Positions 23,105 to 35,900 of a stretch of DNA of 64,000 nt are shown one piece after another. The notes beneath the pieces are model-generated. The model did no database searches, was not told the DNA's origin, and saw only the letters and a list, made by a program, of their open reading frames with translations. How positions within the stretch are numbered: the stretch's first letter is position 1; each line of letters opens with the position of its first letter. Both the position numbers and the translations under genes were made by a program. Origin of the DNA: Moniliella sp. 'wahieum' (lineage: Eukaryota; Basidiomycota; Moniliellomycetes; Moniliellales; Moniliellaceae); contig RSEE01000081.1 of the NCBI GenBank assembly GCA_003971905.1, positions 124,001 through 188,000 on the forward strand, in the 5' to 3' direction.

Positions 23105-26100
23105 GGCAGTGACTAGTGACTAGTGACTATTAGTGACTGGCAGAGAGAAGACGGAAATAAGTGAGACGGCGTGGGGCATGTGTGCGATGGCATATGTACA
23201 GTTGGTGTTAGATGAGGTTGAGTCTATCGCAGAGTATGAGCATGGCCTGGCCTGGCATGGCAGCGCAGGAAGCCACGCGGCGTTTGGGTGTTCGAATGTG
23301 GCTGTGGGTGCTGGTGAGGCGGTGACCAGTGAGGCCTGAGGCTGGTGCGGTCAAATAGTTTCACTGTGTCTGAGGAGTGAACTAGTGAGCTAGTGAGGGG
23401 GCCTGAGGATGAGGCGGCGGGGCTGAGGCTGAAGCTTGGCGGCAGGCAGAGGCTGAGCGGGCGCAGAAACTGGGTAGGGCTGGGCAAAACTGGGCAGAAT
23501 CGGAAGAGGCGCCACCTGGTAACTAGTAAGCAGAAACTAGGTCTATGGCGCGCGAAAAAGCACAGCGCGTTATCGTTCGGCGGCAGCAGAGCACAGAGGG
23601 AAAACACAAGCGGTTGTTGCCTGTTGTTGAGTGTGCAAGGAATAAGGACCACAGGGTGGTTATCGAGAGACAATCAGACCCCACCCAAATATTGACTAGT
23701 GACCCCATTACCAGCAATAGACTTGGCAGACCAAGCCTCCGCGGAGCTGGACAGGGGCCTATGGCCAGTCCATCCGTGCGGCACTGGTCCCAGGCGGTGG
23801 TTGCGGATGGAAACCCGGTTGTTCGCTTACCTGCTTGCTACGTACCATGTCGACAAAAACCGGGACGCTGCCTCCATCGACCCCACCCTAGTTCCAAATT
23901 GGACGGCAACGGCCTCAGGGCCTCAGGCCTCAGAGGCCTCAAGCTCAGCCACTCAGCTCCGCGCTCATCGATATCATCGATCATCGATCGTCGTTTTCAA
24001 CACGTTGCGTACTGGGTGAGAGCAGATGCCTGTCCAGCCGCCTGCCACCGCCCGCCTCCACTACAAACAAGACCCACTGCTGCGCCACAATCTGAACTGC
24101 GTGTCAGGCGCCGCATCTCAGTCAGTGATCGGAGGCTCCGAGGCCTGAGGCCACTGTGCCAGATACCAAGATCTCAGATCCTCCAGATCTCATCAGCCAC
24201 ACGGCCTGCCCTTTTTGAAGCTAGCGTTCTGCAAACTATTGAACTCAATCTTCAAAGCGTCCTCGATGAAATCGATGATCGATACGACTGGGTCGGTCAC
24301 CGGTCGCCGAGATCCCTCTGGCGCTACATCCCCCAACAGCAGAGGGGACTGAGTCTCAGTACGGGACAGACTGACTACCGCTCACTGAGTACTGGCGGTA
24401 CTGACGTCTTTTTGACCGTGTGCAGGAAGGAGCAATGTTGCGTATATAGTTAGCACGCCACACGCCGGATGAGCGGGTCGGTTTAGAGGCGCAGTGCTTT
24501 TTTTGTCTCATCATCAGTGTAATGGTCGGGCGATACGAGCGAGGCCAAGTACCAAGGGAGGCAAAGGATGCACTGGTAGGGAAAGGAGAACAGGATCGGC
24601 GACGAGCAGCGAGAAGATTTACCTGATTAGCTAAGAGGTCCGTGACAATCAGCCTTCAGTAAAAGCTCTGTAAATGAAGATACCATAGTTCTACAGGAAA
24701 GAGTTATCGACCCTCGGTTACTTGTAGTCTTTGTCCACCCTTGTCCCAACTTGCCAAGGTCGTTATTGTCTCTTCGCTTTCTTCACCCCTCTATGACGAA
24801 AGTTTGGTGTCGCGTCTCGCACCGCTTTCCGGTGGTACTTGGGCATATTACCTCTTGTGCGTTTCCCACAGTTACCATCTTCCCGAGAGAGTCAACAGTC
24901 CGTCCATTCGACCGGTAAAAGTGGCAACGACAACGACAACGACAACGTTGTCTTAGGCCTGATTTTGGTCTCTTTACAGGACCTTTTCCAACCTGCGTAC
25001 TCTGCTCCGTGTCCCGAGATTGCCCGGGGGTTGCAACATTTTTTGCCCCGAGACAGCTAGTAGCCTTGTGTATTTGAAGAATATCTCTTCTTCGCCTCTA
25101 TACATATGATCATCGGGGGCTCAACGTTCACCCCAGCTCGGCTCTGCCACAAGAAGTGAAATCGCGGGCATACCTTGCATGCGATAGCCCCGATTTAAGC
25201 TCTGAAATCGGGGTTATGGAGGCGAAGGGCAGGGAAGAGTGGAAATGGAACACTACCCGTATTACAGGGGTTCGAGCAGTTGGAGGTCAACTCCTGCAGA
25301 GACTAACCCTGCAGCTATTTTGGTCAACTTGGGATGCACGATCGTGGCCATTTCTCCGCACCAAGACCCTGCTAGGCAGGGCGATCAAGGCCTGACTAGA
25401 CGGGGCGGACTGTTGTGTCAGGCGGCGACCTATTATATAGCGTGGTACGCCATTTTCCGCGGAGTAGAGACCCGATATGTCATCTCTTTCAGTGGAGTGT
25501 TCCTCTTCGACCCGGTGCAACTGTCATGGCGGGGCAGTTTCGTCGAACCAGACCTGATCACAACGTCACGGCATCTGCATGATTGGCAAGGCCGCGGACC
25601 TGTGGTGACTTGAACTCATTTCCTTACTTCCCCTCCCTTCGGACTTTGACTAGACTCTCCCGCTGTCATGAACGCATCACGGCCTATGCATGAGTATGGG
25701 CAGTACGGTTCTCCCTGCAGAACCTGGCTATGCATCATACTGGCAGCTAAGAAGCTTGGCATTTTTCTCCCATTTCGACTCTCTTTGGTTCCACCAAGCT
25801 ACGCCTCCAACTTGCTCACGCAAGAATATGAGAGAGCATCAACGCCTAGACAAGGATTCAGGTAGGGCACGGGCTTGTCCCTACACATACTTGACCCTGT
25901 GGCTTCCCGGGTCGAGTTGGAGGCTTCCGATACGGTTGACTGAACTATCTATGTTCGGTAGGCGGGTGCTGTTTGTCCACGATCTGGAGGCCCCATTTAG
26001 GTTGCCACATCGGGCACACGGAAAAACGGCTGTGAAGGGAGACGGGCTCAAGAAGAAGTGGTCCTCATCTTCTCCATCTTCTCATCATTCAACATGCTCT

Positions 26101-27193
26101 TGAAGATGTCTTATCCTTACCTACTTCAAGAGTTTTTGACTCGAGGCACCGGTGTTCTCGTGTCGACCTTGGAGGTCGTCGAATTGTGCCAAACACACCG
26201 GCGCTTACCACCGCTGCATGCTGAGCGCTGGGGTTAACTATTAGGTTGAAACCTGATGTATGTATTGGTGAATGGAGGGGCTTAATGTGGCTACCGATAG
26301 CCGGGGCATCTGGTGCTATCTTTCCTCTTAGATCTCTTCTCCCTTTCCCCTAGAGAGGATTTTTTTCCCTTTCGTTTTTCTATCCTTTCTTTTCTCCCTT
26401 TCCGTCGTCGTTTGCCGGCGGGGAATTGCTGTCGGGCCAAAGCTCCTTGATAGTGGCCTGGTGCCATTGGGGGCTATAGGGCTGTGCCTACGTGGAATTT
26501 GCGGCTGGACAGAAGGTTTTGGAAAACAAACGAGACCGACGCTCGCGTTCTTGGCCCTCTTCCAAGTTTGCCTTTTCGTTTTATCGCCCTAGACTCCTCC
26601 TGTCTTCCCTTCGTCCTTTATCAGCGGCTAACCCTTGTGGCTTCACTCCTTAAAAGATTGTCCATTCCCTTATTCCTGCCTTAGTTGCCTCGTCGGGCCC
26701 TGGGCTTTAGGCCCCCTTGAAACACTTGGGATCTCAGGCGGCCTGATCTCAAGGTCGTGGGTGACACCGGTGACAGCACGTGACCCCGCCTGTGATTAGA
26801 TTAATCGATTATTCGATCGATCCTTGCGCCATGGACACTGCTCTCCCTCTCCGCTGCCCAGGGGCCCGGCACGAGGGCAGTGTCAACCACAATTCCGCAC
26901 GCAAAATTGTCCTTCTTTTTTTTTTTTTCGCGAGGCCAACCATTCTTATCGCAGTTCCTCTTATCTCCTTCCATCGGTCGTCCTGGGTCCAAAGGAGGTC
27001 CGCCTGTGTGGTGTGCGTGCGTCCGTCTGCCGTTTTCCTCATTACCGTTCCTCCATATCCGCACTCCCCCACCACTAGCCAAGCAACCTCTTGTGAGAAG
27101 GCTCACAGATTCGAATCCTCCCCTCCCTTCCTCACCGCCCCCTATATCTCCCGGGCATCGCAAGAGCAAACACAGGCGAACGTGGCACCCAGC
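23105..27193. other. Gene-poor region of about 4 kb with palindromic short repeats
   Basis: No gene is supported. The longest open frame (23545-24453, +) has no motif. Visible structure includes tandem AGTGACT repeats (23108-23136), nested AGGCCT/CCTCAG repeats (23926-23945), an ATCGAT-rich palindrome cluster (23967-23995), GATCTCAGATC (24170-24180), a CAACGA hexamer repeat (24926-24950) and a strong hairpin (25184-25217). Confidence 0.6.
25184..25217. other. Perfect-looking hairpin (13-bp stem, 8-nt loop)
   Basis: ATAGCCCCGATTT (25184-25196) and AAATCGGGGTTAT (25205-25217) pair over 13 positions with one G-T wobble around an 8-nt loop. It lies in a gene-free stretch. It could be a structured RNA or a miniature-element end; nothing decides which. 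Confidence 0.5.
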
Positions 27194-28438
27194 ATGACTT
27201 CTCCCACGGCTACTCCCGGGCCGCCAATCAATTTTGGACCACCCAGTCCTGAGGCCAGCACTTCGCACTCATCCCCCCACCTCACAGATAAGAAGGACGA
27301 CTCGACCCCCTTGACCGACCCGACCGGGTCCGACAAGCCCAAGCCTCGAGGGAAGGGCAAGGAAGGTTCCTTGCTCTGTACCAACTGTGGCACGGATACC
27401 ACCCCGCTCTGGCGTCGAGATGAAGAAGGCAATCCCAACTGCAATGCCTGTGGGCTGTTCTACAAATTGCACGGTACCCAGCGCCCAATCAATTTGAAGC
27501 GCTCTGTTATCAAAAGGAGGAAACGTAACCCCGCCCCTGCCCCGGCACCTGCCCCTTCTGCCCGTGCTGCATCTGCCGCACTTCCTGAACCTGGCGCGCC
27601 TACTACTGCTGTGCCTCCCCTCCCGTCGAATTCCCAAGACGCAAGCCCTTCTACTTACGCCCTGGCTACAGAGCAGTCTACCCCTCTTTCGCCGAACGGA
27701 AGTTTCCCGAGTGAAAGTGGGAGTGAGAGTCCGCTGGCATTCCAAAGGCCTCACAGCTCTGTGCCTGTATCCCCCGATCCAGATCGTGAGCGAGAAGCAG
27801 CTATGGTGTTGATGGAGGTGGGGGCACGGCGCCCTCCACCCCCGCCCGGGTACGAGAGGTTTACATACCCCCCGCGGATGGGGTACGTGCAGGAGGAGCG
27901 AGTGAGCAAGCGCCCGCGCCCAAACGAAGCCAATGCCGCCGCTATGGCTGCTGCTGACGCTCTTGTTCTCCGTCTGGGACGGCCAAGTTCTACCCTTCGC
28001 TCTACTTCCCAGCCAACACACAAAGGGCGGTATCCTGATCCCAGGCGTGAATGGGCCTCCCACGAGCATAGCCCCCAAGTTAGCCTCCAGACCTTACCAG
28101 AAACTTCTGGGACCTTGCCCCATCCACAAGGTCCCCAGAGCACAGATTGGATAAGCACGCTCCAGTCGGCATGCGACACGCTGCGCACTGAGAAGGTACG
28201 GATGGACGAGATGCTACAGCAATATGCAACGTTGTTAACGGATGCACGCTCTGCCCTCTTGCCGTCTCACCCCCCTCCCACCTCCGCCGGGCCCATTCAC
28301 AAGTTCCTACCTCTTCCACCCGGACATTACCTTCACTGGAGGGCGGATCGATGCGCGTCGCCTCGCCCCGTGTGCCTCTCCTTCCCGCTTCGCCCATGGT
28401 TTTGGCACCCGTCTCCCCTGTTCGGGTCTCAAGACTAG
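27194..28438 (+). CDS. GATA-type zinc-finger transcription factor
   Basis: A single GATA finger is complete: CTNC, 17 residues with [14 protein letters not shown], then CNACG, followed by the basic tail [20 protein letters not shown] (about 27376-27525). Fingers of this C-X17-C class bind WGATAR and occur in fungal nitrogen, iron or light regulators; the finger alone does not tell which. The finger lies near residue 60 of the protein if ATG 27194 (MTSPTATPG) is used. The frame is open back to 26780, but that part crosses a poly-T tract. The rest is Pro/Ser-rich, then a likely coiled coil [20 protein letters not shown] (about 28155-28215), which would fit an AreB/ASD4-like dimerisation helix. 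After about 28340 another frame (to 28635) reads more protein-like, so the true C-terminus may differ. Confidence 0.85.
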   Translation: MTSPTATPGPPINFGPPSPEASTSHSSPHLTDKKDDSTPLTDPTGSDKPKPRGKGKEGSLLCTNCGTDTTPLWRRDEEGNPNCNACGLFYKLHGTQRPINLKRSVIKRRKRNPAPAPAPAPSARAASAALPEPGAPTTAVPPLPSNSQDASPSTYALATEQSTPLSPNGSFPSESGSESPLAFQRPHSSVPVSPDPDREREAAMVLMEVGARRPPPPPGYERFTYPPRMGYVQEERVSKRPRPNEANAAAMAAADALVLRLGRPSSTLRSTSQPTHKGRYPDPRREWASHEHSPQVSLQTLPETSGTLPHPQGPQSTDWISTLQSACDTLRTEKVRMDEMLQQYATLLTDARSALLPSHPPPTSAGPIHKFLPLPPGHYLHWRADRCASPRPVCLSFPLRPWFWHPSPLFGSQD

Positions 28439-28625
28439 TTAGCCCAGAGTGGTCTGAACCTACCCACCGCGGTCGTCCCCGAGCAGATCAGGCACCAACG
28501 AGCTCGTCTCCCTCGATGAGACCATGTCGCTGTCCTGAACTTAAAAATGATATCGCATCTACTACTATCCAGAGCGACCCTCGGCCATGTAGGAGGACCA
28601 ATAGAAGGAGACGAAAATTGCCATT

Positions 28626-29802
28626 TCACGCCTGAAGGGCTTTGTTCACCAACTCATCCAGGTCGACCCCTTGGGTGGTCTGGAAAACAGTGCGCAAGTA
28701 CGTCCAAAGCTCAGCTTTTTTGCGCCAGTCTTGTCAGCGGCCATGGGACTCTTCCAGCCCTTTTGGGCCACGGGAACGAGGTAGGCGGCGTTAAGGTGCT
28801 TGAGGTCAACCTCAGGAGAGGTGGCGGCATACAGCTGGGTGTAGGCGCCCTTATTGGGTGCAGTCATGATACAGCCCAGAACGCTATCCATGAATGACGG
28901 CCCGCTCAAGCGCAAAAAGGGCTTGTACAGGTCTGTCGCAATTACACCTGGGTGAAGCGAAAGGCTGGACAGGTGCGCGACATTGTGCAGCTTGTCAGCA
29001 AACAGGTCACTGAGCCAAATATTGCCCGTCTTTGACAGTCCGTATCGCGCCCATGTTCCCGCCAGTTCGGGAAGCTTGCCCGACCACCCGTTGACTCCGT
29101 CCACGGTAGGGTGGGCGCCCGTCCCCAATCCCCAAGGGGTTCCCCAGTGACCAATACTGGAGACTTGCACCATCCTTACGCTCCCCATCTCGCCCTGCTC
29201 TGGCTTGGAATGAACATATTCCGATCGCCGTGCCGTGCGGACAAGCAGGGGGAGCAGCAGCGCTTGAAAGTACGCGTGGCCCACCACATTGGTTCCTGAG
29301 CCCAGTTAGTTTTCTTGCGCCAAACGACAATCGCAAAGCACGGAATGCGGGAGGAGACGGGGAGGAAGGGGAGGACGAGGGACGTACCAAACTGGATCTC
29401 AATGCCTTGCTTGGTCAGGGCGTTGGGCACCGCCATAATCCCTGCATTGGCCACAAGAATGTCCAAGCGTCCTTCGGCCCCAGCTTGATCCTTGAGGACC
29501 TGTTCGGCGGCACGCTTGACACTGTCCAAGTCCGCAAGGTCGAGCAGGAGTAGCTGCACGCGTCCAGCCGCCTCGGTACCCACATTGTGGGCGAGCTTGG
29601 CCAGGGCCGCCTCGCCGCGTTGCGCATTGCGCGAGCACAGGTACACCCGCGCGCCGTGCGCCGCGAGCTGCGCTACAGTTTCCCACCCGATGCCAGTGTT
29701 GCTCCCTGTAACCAGGGCAACGCGGCCGGTGAGGTCGGAATGTCGTTGGGGCTGAAGGGCATGGGCGATGGGGTGGGGGTGGGGGTAAGGGTAAGGGGAC
29801 AA
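28626..29802 (-). CDS. Short-chain dehydrogenase/reductase (retinol-dehydrogenase-like)
   Basis: Classical SDR oxidoreductase with an NAD(P)-binding Rossmann fold. The cofactor motif TGSNTGIG (about 29710-29690), the CSRN segment suggesting NADP preference, LLLDLADLDSV, and NAG (about 29440) are in exon 1. Intron 29387-29296 (GTACGT...CTCAG) joins QFG to TNVVGHAYF. Exon 2 has VSSIGHWG, the catalytic YGLSK (about 29040) and HPGVIATDL (about 28945). The last frame break is in the A-run at 28716-28721; adding one A gives KKAELWTYLRTVF and a stop at 28626-28628. Substrate is unknown; the family acts on retinoids, steroids, lipids and sugars. It is convergent with the GATA gene, and the two 3' ends nearly meet. 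Confidence 0.9.
29296..29387 (-). other. Intron in the SDR gene (92 nt)
   Basis: The GTACGT donor and CTCAG acceptor restore CAG TTT GGA ACC AAT GTG (QFGTNV), the family reading. Confidence 0.88.
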
Positions 29803-32800
29803 GCGGGGCAGAGGCGCGAGGTGTATCTTATCCGCTTGGAACTTGCGACTGTGCTGTGAAAACGGGGCGGCTGGATCCAGACGCAGGGACCGACCGGGTG
29901 ACGGTCACCGGTATAACGCGTCGCCTGGGCAGGCCCCTCGGCCTGCCTCGGCCTAGAGCCAGCGGGCAACCTACCCGCAGAAGGGTCCCATCGCAGCCAG
30001 GAATGTCCCGCGCACGCGCCATCTTGCCAGCCATCGATCACCCGCTGGAAGCGTGACACTGGGGATCTGCACGGCTGAGACATGCGACATTGGCCCTGCT
30101 TACCTCAGCAAACACAGATGGCACGTGCTGCTTTTCAGAATCTCATTTCCCCACGCGGGGAAGATGGTCTGGTCGATGATCGATGTCGTCGAGGGTTGTT
30201 CGACAAGATAAGGCAACATTGCGCGCCTTGCTCTTTGCATGGGCACCGCATCCCAACGCAGCCTTTTGTGCGCCATCCAACTTTCTGGAGCTGTCCTTGG
30301 GTCCTTCATCTTCTTCCCGACCGTCACCGTGCACTCGTTATCTTCCTTTCTCGCGTTGTGTAGTTACTACGCTGAGACCGAGTATTGGCTCTGTTGACCA
30401 CAGGGTCCTATGGCCAGCCACCTCTGGCAAGGTCATCCTGACCATCTTACTCATCCGGGTACCACGCCAGTATCCCTATCCTCTGGCCTTGTACCACTCT
30501 TCCTTGTTCTCCTTGTTCTCCTTCTTCTTCTGATCCTCAGTCTGGGCCCAACGTTCAACCCAGCTCCTATCTTCTCATCAACACTCTGCATAACTGCACT
30601 TAGGACATCGCTGGGTCATCAGGATAATTAAGCTCGTCGATTAGACCGTGGACAACCGATGTACACCGTTGTTTCAACCTGTGCGATCTGCATTGAGCCC
30701 CTTTCGTACGGTAAATAGCAGGTCAAAGAACCCCTGTGTTTTGGCGTTTTGGATCCTAATTTTGCCTAATTTGGATCCTTGGTTGTGGACAAAAATGAGG
30801 AGTGAGCCGAGTTCAATGAGGTTCCGGCGCAGGTCATCACAGGGCATTAGTTTCCTGATATGTACGTCTCTCGTTTTCTGCGAGGTTCTGTCCTCTAATG
30901 CGTTTATCATACCTGGTTGAAGAGAGGAGGAGAACCTGCCCTTCCCTGGGGCTCATTTTATACATTTTTTTTGACCGTTCCCTTTCTGGCTACTAAGTCA
31001 GTGGGAGAAGCCTTTCCTGCTTGGTCTCCGCATTGAACCCCTTTCTGAGGGCCGCAGACTGTTTTGTTTGTCCCCTTATCCCTTTCTTCTCGTTGTTGTC
31101 TATTCATCGTCATCGATCTATCTATCTATCTTAGTTATCCATTCTGAATTCATAGTAGCATTTGCAGAATTTAGTAAACTAAGTGGCAACAAAGCGTTGT
31201 GCCTACCCTGAGGCTCTCATCCGGCGGGGCGGTATATGCTGTGGCTATACTATGCTGGCTATTGCTGGCTGCATGTTCGTGTCCCAGAAGAGACGAACAT
31301 GGCTGGCGGGTCTTCAACAGAGTCTTTATCCCTCCTGTCATCTTCCTGCTCCCAAGCAAGCTTCGGCTCGTACTTCAAAGGAAGGAAGAGGGGCGTGCAA
31401 GGATACAAGCCCTTCTCAATGTTTGGTCGGCGCAGGTTAAGGTAGGCACCTAACCTCGAGAGCCGAAGGAGACAAGGGCGCGCTTTCGACGGTTTGTGAT
31501 CATGGAATGGGATAGGGCCTCCAATGGCGGCAAGCTTGGCTGAACCTACGTGTTTTATTTGCCTTTTTCGCTCAACATTCAATTCTATCCTCACAGGCGC
31601 GCAAGTGGGGTCTGGCCAACGATGGCACCAGTAAGCCGCCCTATAGTATATTAGGTAGGTCAGTGGATATAACGGCGACGCCATTCATCCCCGATACAGT
31701 AGAGATGAAAAAGCTGTCTAGCAAGGCGAAAGGACACGTCTCAGTGAAGGGGGTACGCGATGTTACGGGTCTCCCTGTTTCAATCCGACCCTCAGTCCCG
31801 ATGATAGTTGCCCAACAGTTTCAAGAGAGCTTCGCTCCCATGAAGCCCCACCAACAAGTGCGATGGTGAAGTGGTTGAACCATTGATGTGGTTCATGTTG
31901 CCACTTGCCTCGTATCCTTAGCGAGTCCACTCTTCCAACCTCAAAGGGATTGTACTAAAAAACTGCGGGTTGGCCTTCTAGCGGGGCTCACATAACAATG
32001 GGAGGGCGTTGCCATCGCGGCCGTGGCGCGGTAACTTTCTCTATATAAGTACGGACCGTAAAGTCTCACCTGTCGGACGATGCCGGTTCCCCATTCCCTT
32101 CTTGTTCCCCTTTTCTCCTCTGCAGCATTGTTTCTGTTTCACTACTTTTTATATGCTTCTCAGAACCGTGGGGTTTCTCCCACGGTCGGGGTGGTCCACT
32201 ATCTTCAATCAACCAGGGCCAGGCAACCGCTTGCACTCCTAGCTGTATTTTGTCAGGAAATGACGTGAGATGAACAAAGGGGAGCAGATGGATTGGACAT
32301 CTATGGGCCGACTACAGGTAAATGTGCCTCATGAAAGGAGGGGCACAGCTGAGAGGAGGACAAAATATCCTAACTGCCAATATGAATCACGTCATAGTGC
32401 TCGCATGGGCATAGTGAGCCAAGCATAGCAGGAGTCTGATATGCGTGAACCACAGCGCGTCCTATCTTCAGCCTCCTCATTTGAATACTCTTAAAGTCCG
32501 GCCCTAGCTTGTCCCCTTACTTGCATCCAGATCCCGAGAGAGTTCACACTGTTGCAGGACGTTAAAGGAGACCAGTTTCTTGCCTGTTGACATTGGTTAG
32601 TCAAATAGCGGGGATAAAACCAACATACCCCTGGCTCAATGGCAAGCCCCAAAGTCCATATTGACCCATCGCAATGCAAAAAAGTACTCTCGAAGACGAT
32701 TGCACTGCATTCGATGGTGCTAGAATGATTAGTAGTATAAAATGCAATACCAATAGTAATCCAGGGAGAGCGAACTAGGAGGATCAGATCCCTCAGTCGG

Positions 32801-32833
32801 ATACGTCGCCCATGCGGACACGTCAATGACGTT

Positions 32834-32955
32834 TCTGACGTTCAAGGGGGTGACGTCGGCGACATAACTGATCTACAGGGGGATGACATCGAGGACATAT
32901 CTGACGTTCAGGGTGGTGACATGGACGACGTCACTGACCTGCAGCGCGCTGACAT
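32834..32955 (+). repeat. 33-nt minisatellite, about 3.7 copies, open in one frame
   Basis: Units start at 32834, 32867, 32900 and 32933 (partial). They alternate TCTGACGTTCA- and ACTGAYCTRCAG-type starts, a 66-nt higher-order period. The frame is open from about 32731 to the TGA near 33023 and encodes an 11-residue repeat of the form S/T-D-V/L-Q-x-x-D-x-x-D-I/V. No in-frame ATG precedes it, so it would have to be an internal or terminal exon. Confidence 0.7.
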
Positions 32956-35900
32956 AATTGCCTCACCCACGGCAAATTACTCCTCTGACATTTTTGAAGG
33001 TATTTTATATCTTAAACATAAATGATGTCTTTTGGTGATCCGCTATGCCCAACATACCCCTCGTAGTGGGAAGGCAAGCGCGCAGGTTCCCCGACACTGT
33101 TGGTGTGGAAGCAAAGGAGGGGTACATTTGAACCCATTGATACATAGACGGGCAAGGAAATGCGCGCAGTGACAAGCAGGAGCGAGGGGCATCCCAAGAA
33201 GGTGGATGAGAAGTAGGAGGGGAAGGAGATGGAGGCGGGCTACCTTTCATACACCCCATCGGCAGTGGAAGGGCTTCGAAGTTGGGGGAGTGAGCAGGAC
33301 GAACCGGCGCGTATTAAAGCTGTTATCCAAGTGAAAATGTCCTAGACATTATATACCGCATTGAGACTTTATGAGAAAGGCCAGAGTGGGTTGTAGTGAT
33401 GGTCGATCTTGGGCCTGTGGGTAAATGATTTTTTTTGGTCTCATGTATCGAATTGCTGCGGGGGCACGCGGGCGTTTTCTGAATCTCAGGCATTGGTCCG
33501 CTGTCATATGCATCTGTCTCAAACGCACTAGTGGACCATCACTAGGAGCACACCTCTAGCCACCACTACATTTGTACTTTCAATGAAAACACAGCTGTCA
33601 CATGCCGACATATCCCTGCCACTACAAAACATAGGGGGCGATGTTGATGTGCTAAAGGGTTCTGTACGATGTGGCTTCCCGAGAGTAAGATGAAAGAGAC
33701 TGAAAGACACCAAATCCACTCTGTGGCGCCACTCACTGGTACTCTTCCGTACCCACAACCAGTGGGTTCAGCGACAGAAGAAATGTGAGTGGATCAGAGA
33801 TCTTAACGGAACTCAACAGGGAAACTAGAAAACCCTGAGCGGCATAGGCTGGTCCCGTGCGTGTGGTCACTAGCATCTTGCCCTCTGCTGTACCGGCGGC
33901 ACTGAGGTGAGGGTGAGAGAAACTTGGTAGGCTCTTCTGTGGGACTATAGTATCTGAGATATGATTGACTGTCCATTAGTTTTACAACGATTTGATGCCT
34001 GACACACCTACACCCGAGACTCATTTCTCGTGGTCCGAATAATGAGTCTTATCGCTCTACTTAATTCTAATAGCTTGCCCGATTTAGAGGCCAATTGAGG
34101 ATCTCAAGCCGTTGAGGTCCTACAAAGTCCGAATACAAATATTTGGTGGAAGAAGGGAAGGTTGAGACGTATAAGCCGGAAACTTACACATTTGATCAAT
34201 TCAAGCCTTCATCTCAAAGGACAGTGTGAGTAGCTACACCGTACTACACTGCATCTAGTCCGGGTACAGCAAGGTAGCTTACCTCCGACGCTGCACTAAT
34301 CACAGGTACCACCAGGGCAGTAAATGGATGACGTGCAGTTGTGCTGCCTCATTGGTCGTAAACAAATTGGCAATTTCTCTGCCAAGCATTTATGCTGTCC
34401 CATGTGTCTTTATATCGAACCCAGCACGATATACTTGCTAGTAGTCTGACTGACCTCACTCATAGTTCTGACCCACTACTGCCGAGATCTCAAGACCTTA
34501 TTAGGCATAACCCTGCTGATTCGGCGTTTAATTTCGTATCAGGAATACGCCATGCGGCCGATACCAGCATCATGTGCACATGCTCCACCCAATAGACGCA
34601 ACATCTCAATAGGCAGAGACTTAAACTCACGGAACCATAATCGAACATTGATTCCTATTGATTCATCCAGAATGGGCTTCACTAAAAGGGAAACAACACC
34701 AAGCTCAACGGGGTTCTATTTTCTGTCTGGCATAATATTGGTTTTGTTAGATGCTGAATGAAGTCGTGTGTGATATCGATTGTAGTAATTGTTTCCTCAT
34801 ACAAAGAGATTTTGGTGAGTGATTCTATCCTTATACCAGCTTTGCTATGCCGGATGCAGGGGCTGGCCGGTGCCGCATCCCGATATATATCGGAAAATAA
34901 TAACATTTTTGCTTGGTTTTGCTGACGATAGAGGAAGACTTCAGGGGGTTGTGGCGGTAACCTGTTCGTAAAAACACCGCTTTCAGTAATGATACAAACA
35001 GTGCAAATGTGAGACTCCATTGGTGAAAAATCTACACTTTGATATCGATGGGATGTGCGATGGAATGTAACCTAAATGCTTTATGCCGCCGAGTTCTCCT
35101 TTGCCTTCTATTTGGGGGGGGTTATCAGCAGTGGCCAACTTGTTCGTATTCAGATCTGGAACTGGTCCCTATTTTCGTTTTCTGTCTAAGAACCACGCAC
35201 AATAATAACATTCTGCGTATCTCGGTTAACTGGGGCTCGGGGCGGCAATCGCCTCTATGCCATATTGACATGGCTCTGCCTTCCGAGTTGATCGCACTTG
35301 AGTCCGATTTTTTTCGGGGCTGATCCCCCTCTCTTGTCGCATCCTTGCTACGCTTAAGACTACCTCCTAAGTCACCATTGATTGTACTCATGAGGTCCAA
35401 AGACGTGTTTGGACAGAGAGGTCTTTCTTGGTGGCCGAGCTAATGTAAGTCAAAGAAGTTCTTTAGTTGAACATGTCGATGAGGCTCGTTATTTACCAGC
35501 TGTCCCACGCATATTGGTAGACCTCAACCTCTGTCGCTTGGAGCGCAGCGCGAAAAAATATCAAAAGGAGGGTACTGATGAGACCTGCGGTCCTAGTGAC
35601 CCTGGTGGATACAGGCTTGGGCCAACTTGCAACACCTACAGAGGGACTTCAAACAACAAGTAGCCACTAAGCTTGAGAACAAAGAAAATAAGAGAGGACA
35701 ACAACGGCATTCCCTGATCTGAGGAGTAACTGAAACGAAACCAAGCGGGTCAAAACACGAACCATTCGGTGGTTCACCAAGTACTTATTCTCAACGTTTT
35801 GTAGTTGCTTGCGTGTCGTCCAGTATTGGCAAACCAACACACAAATCCGTCTCGAGACTTCTACTACTACTACTGCTGCTGCGAAATGGGAGTGTGTGAT

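Noticed and set aside
23545..24453. 302-codon open frame on the + strand
   Set aside because: No motif, unusual composition, and it spans palindromic repeats (ATCGAT and AGGCCT clusters) that lie between genes; open by chance in a TA-poor stretch.
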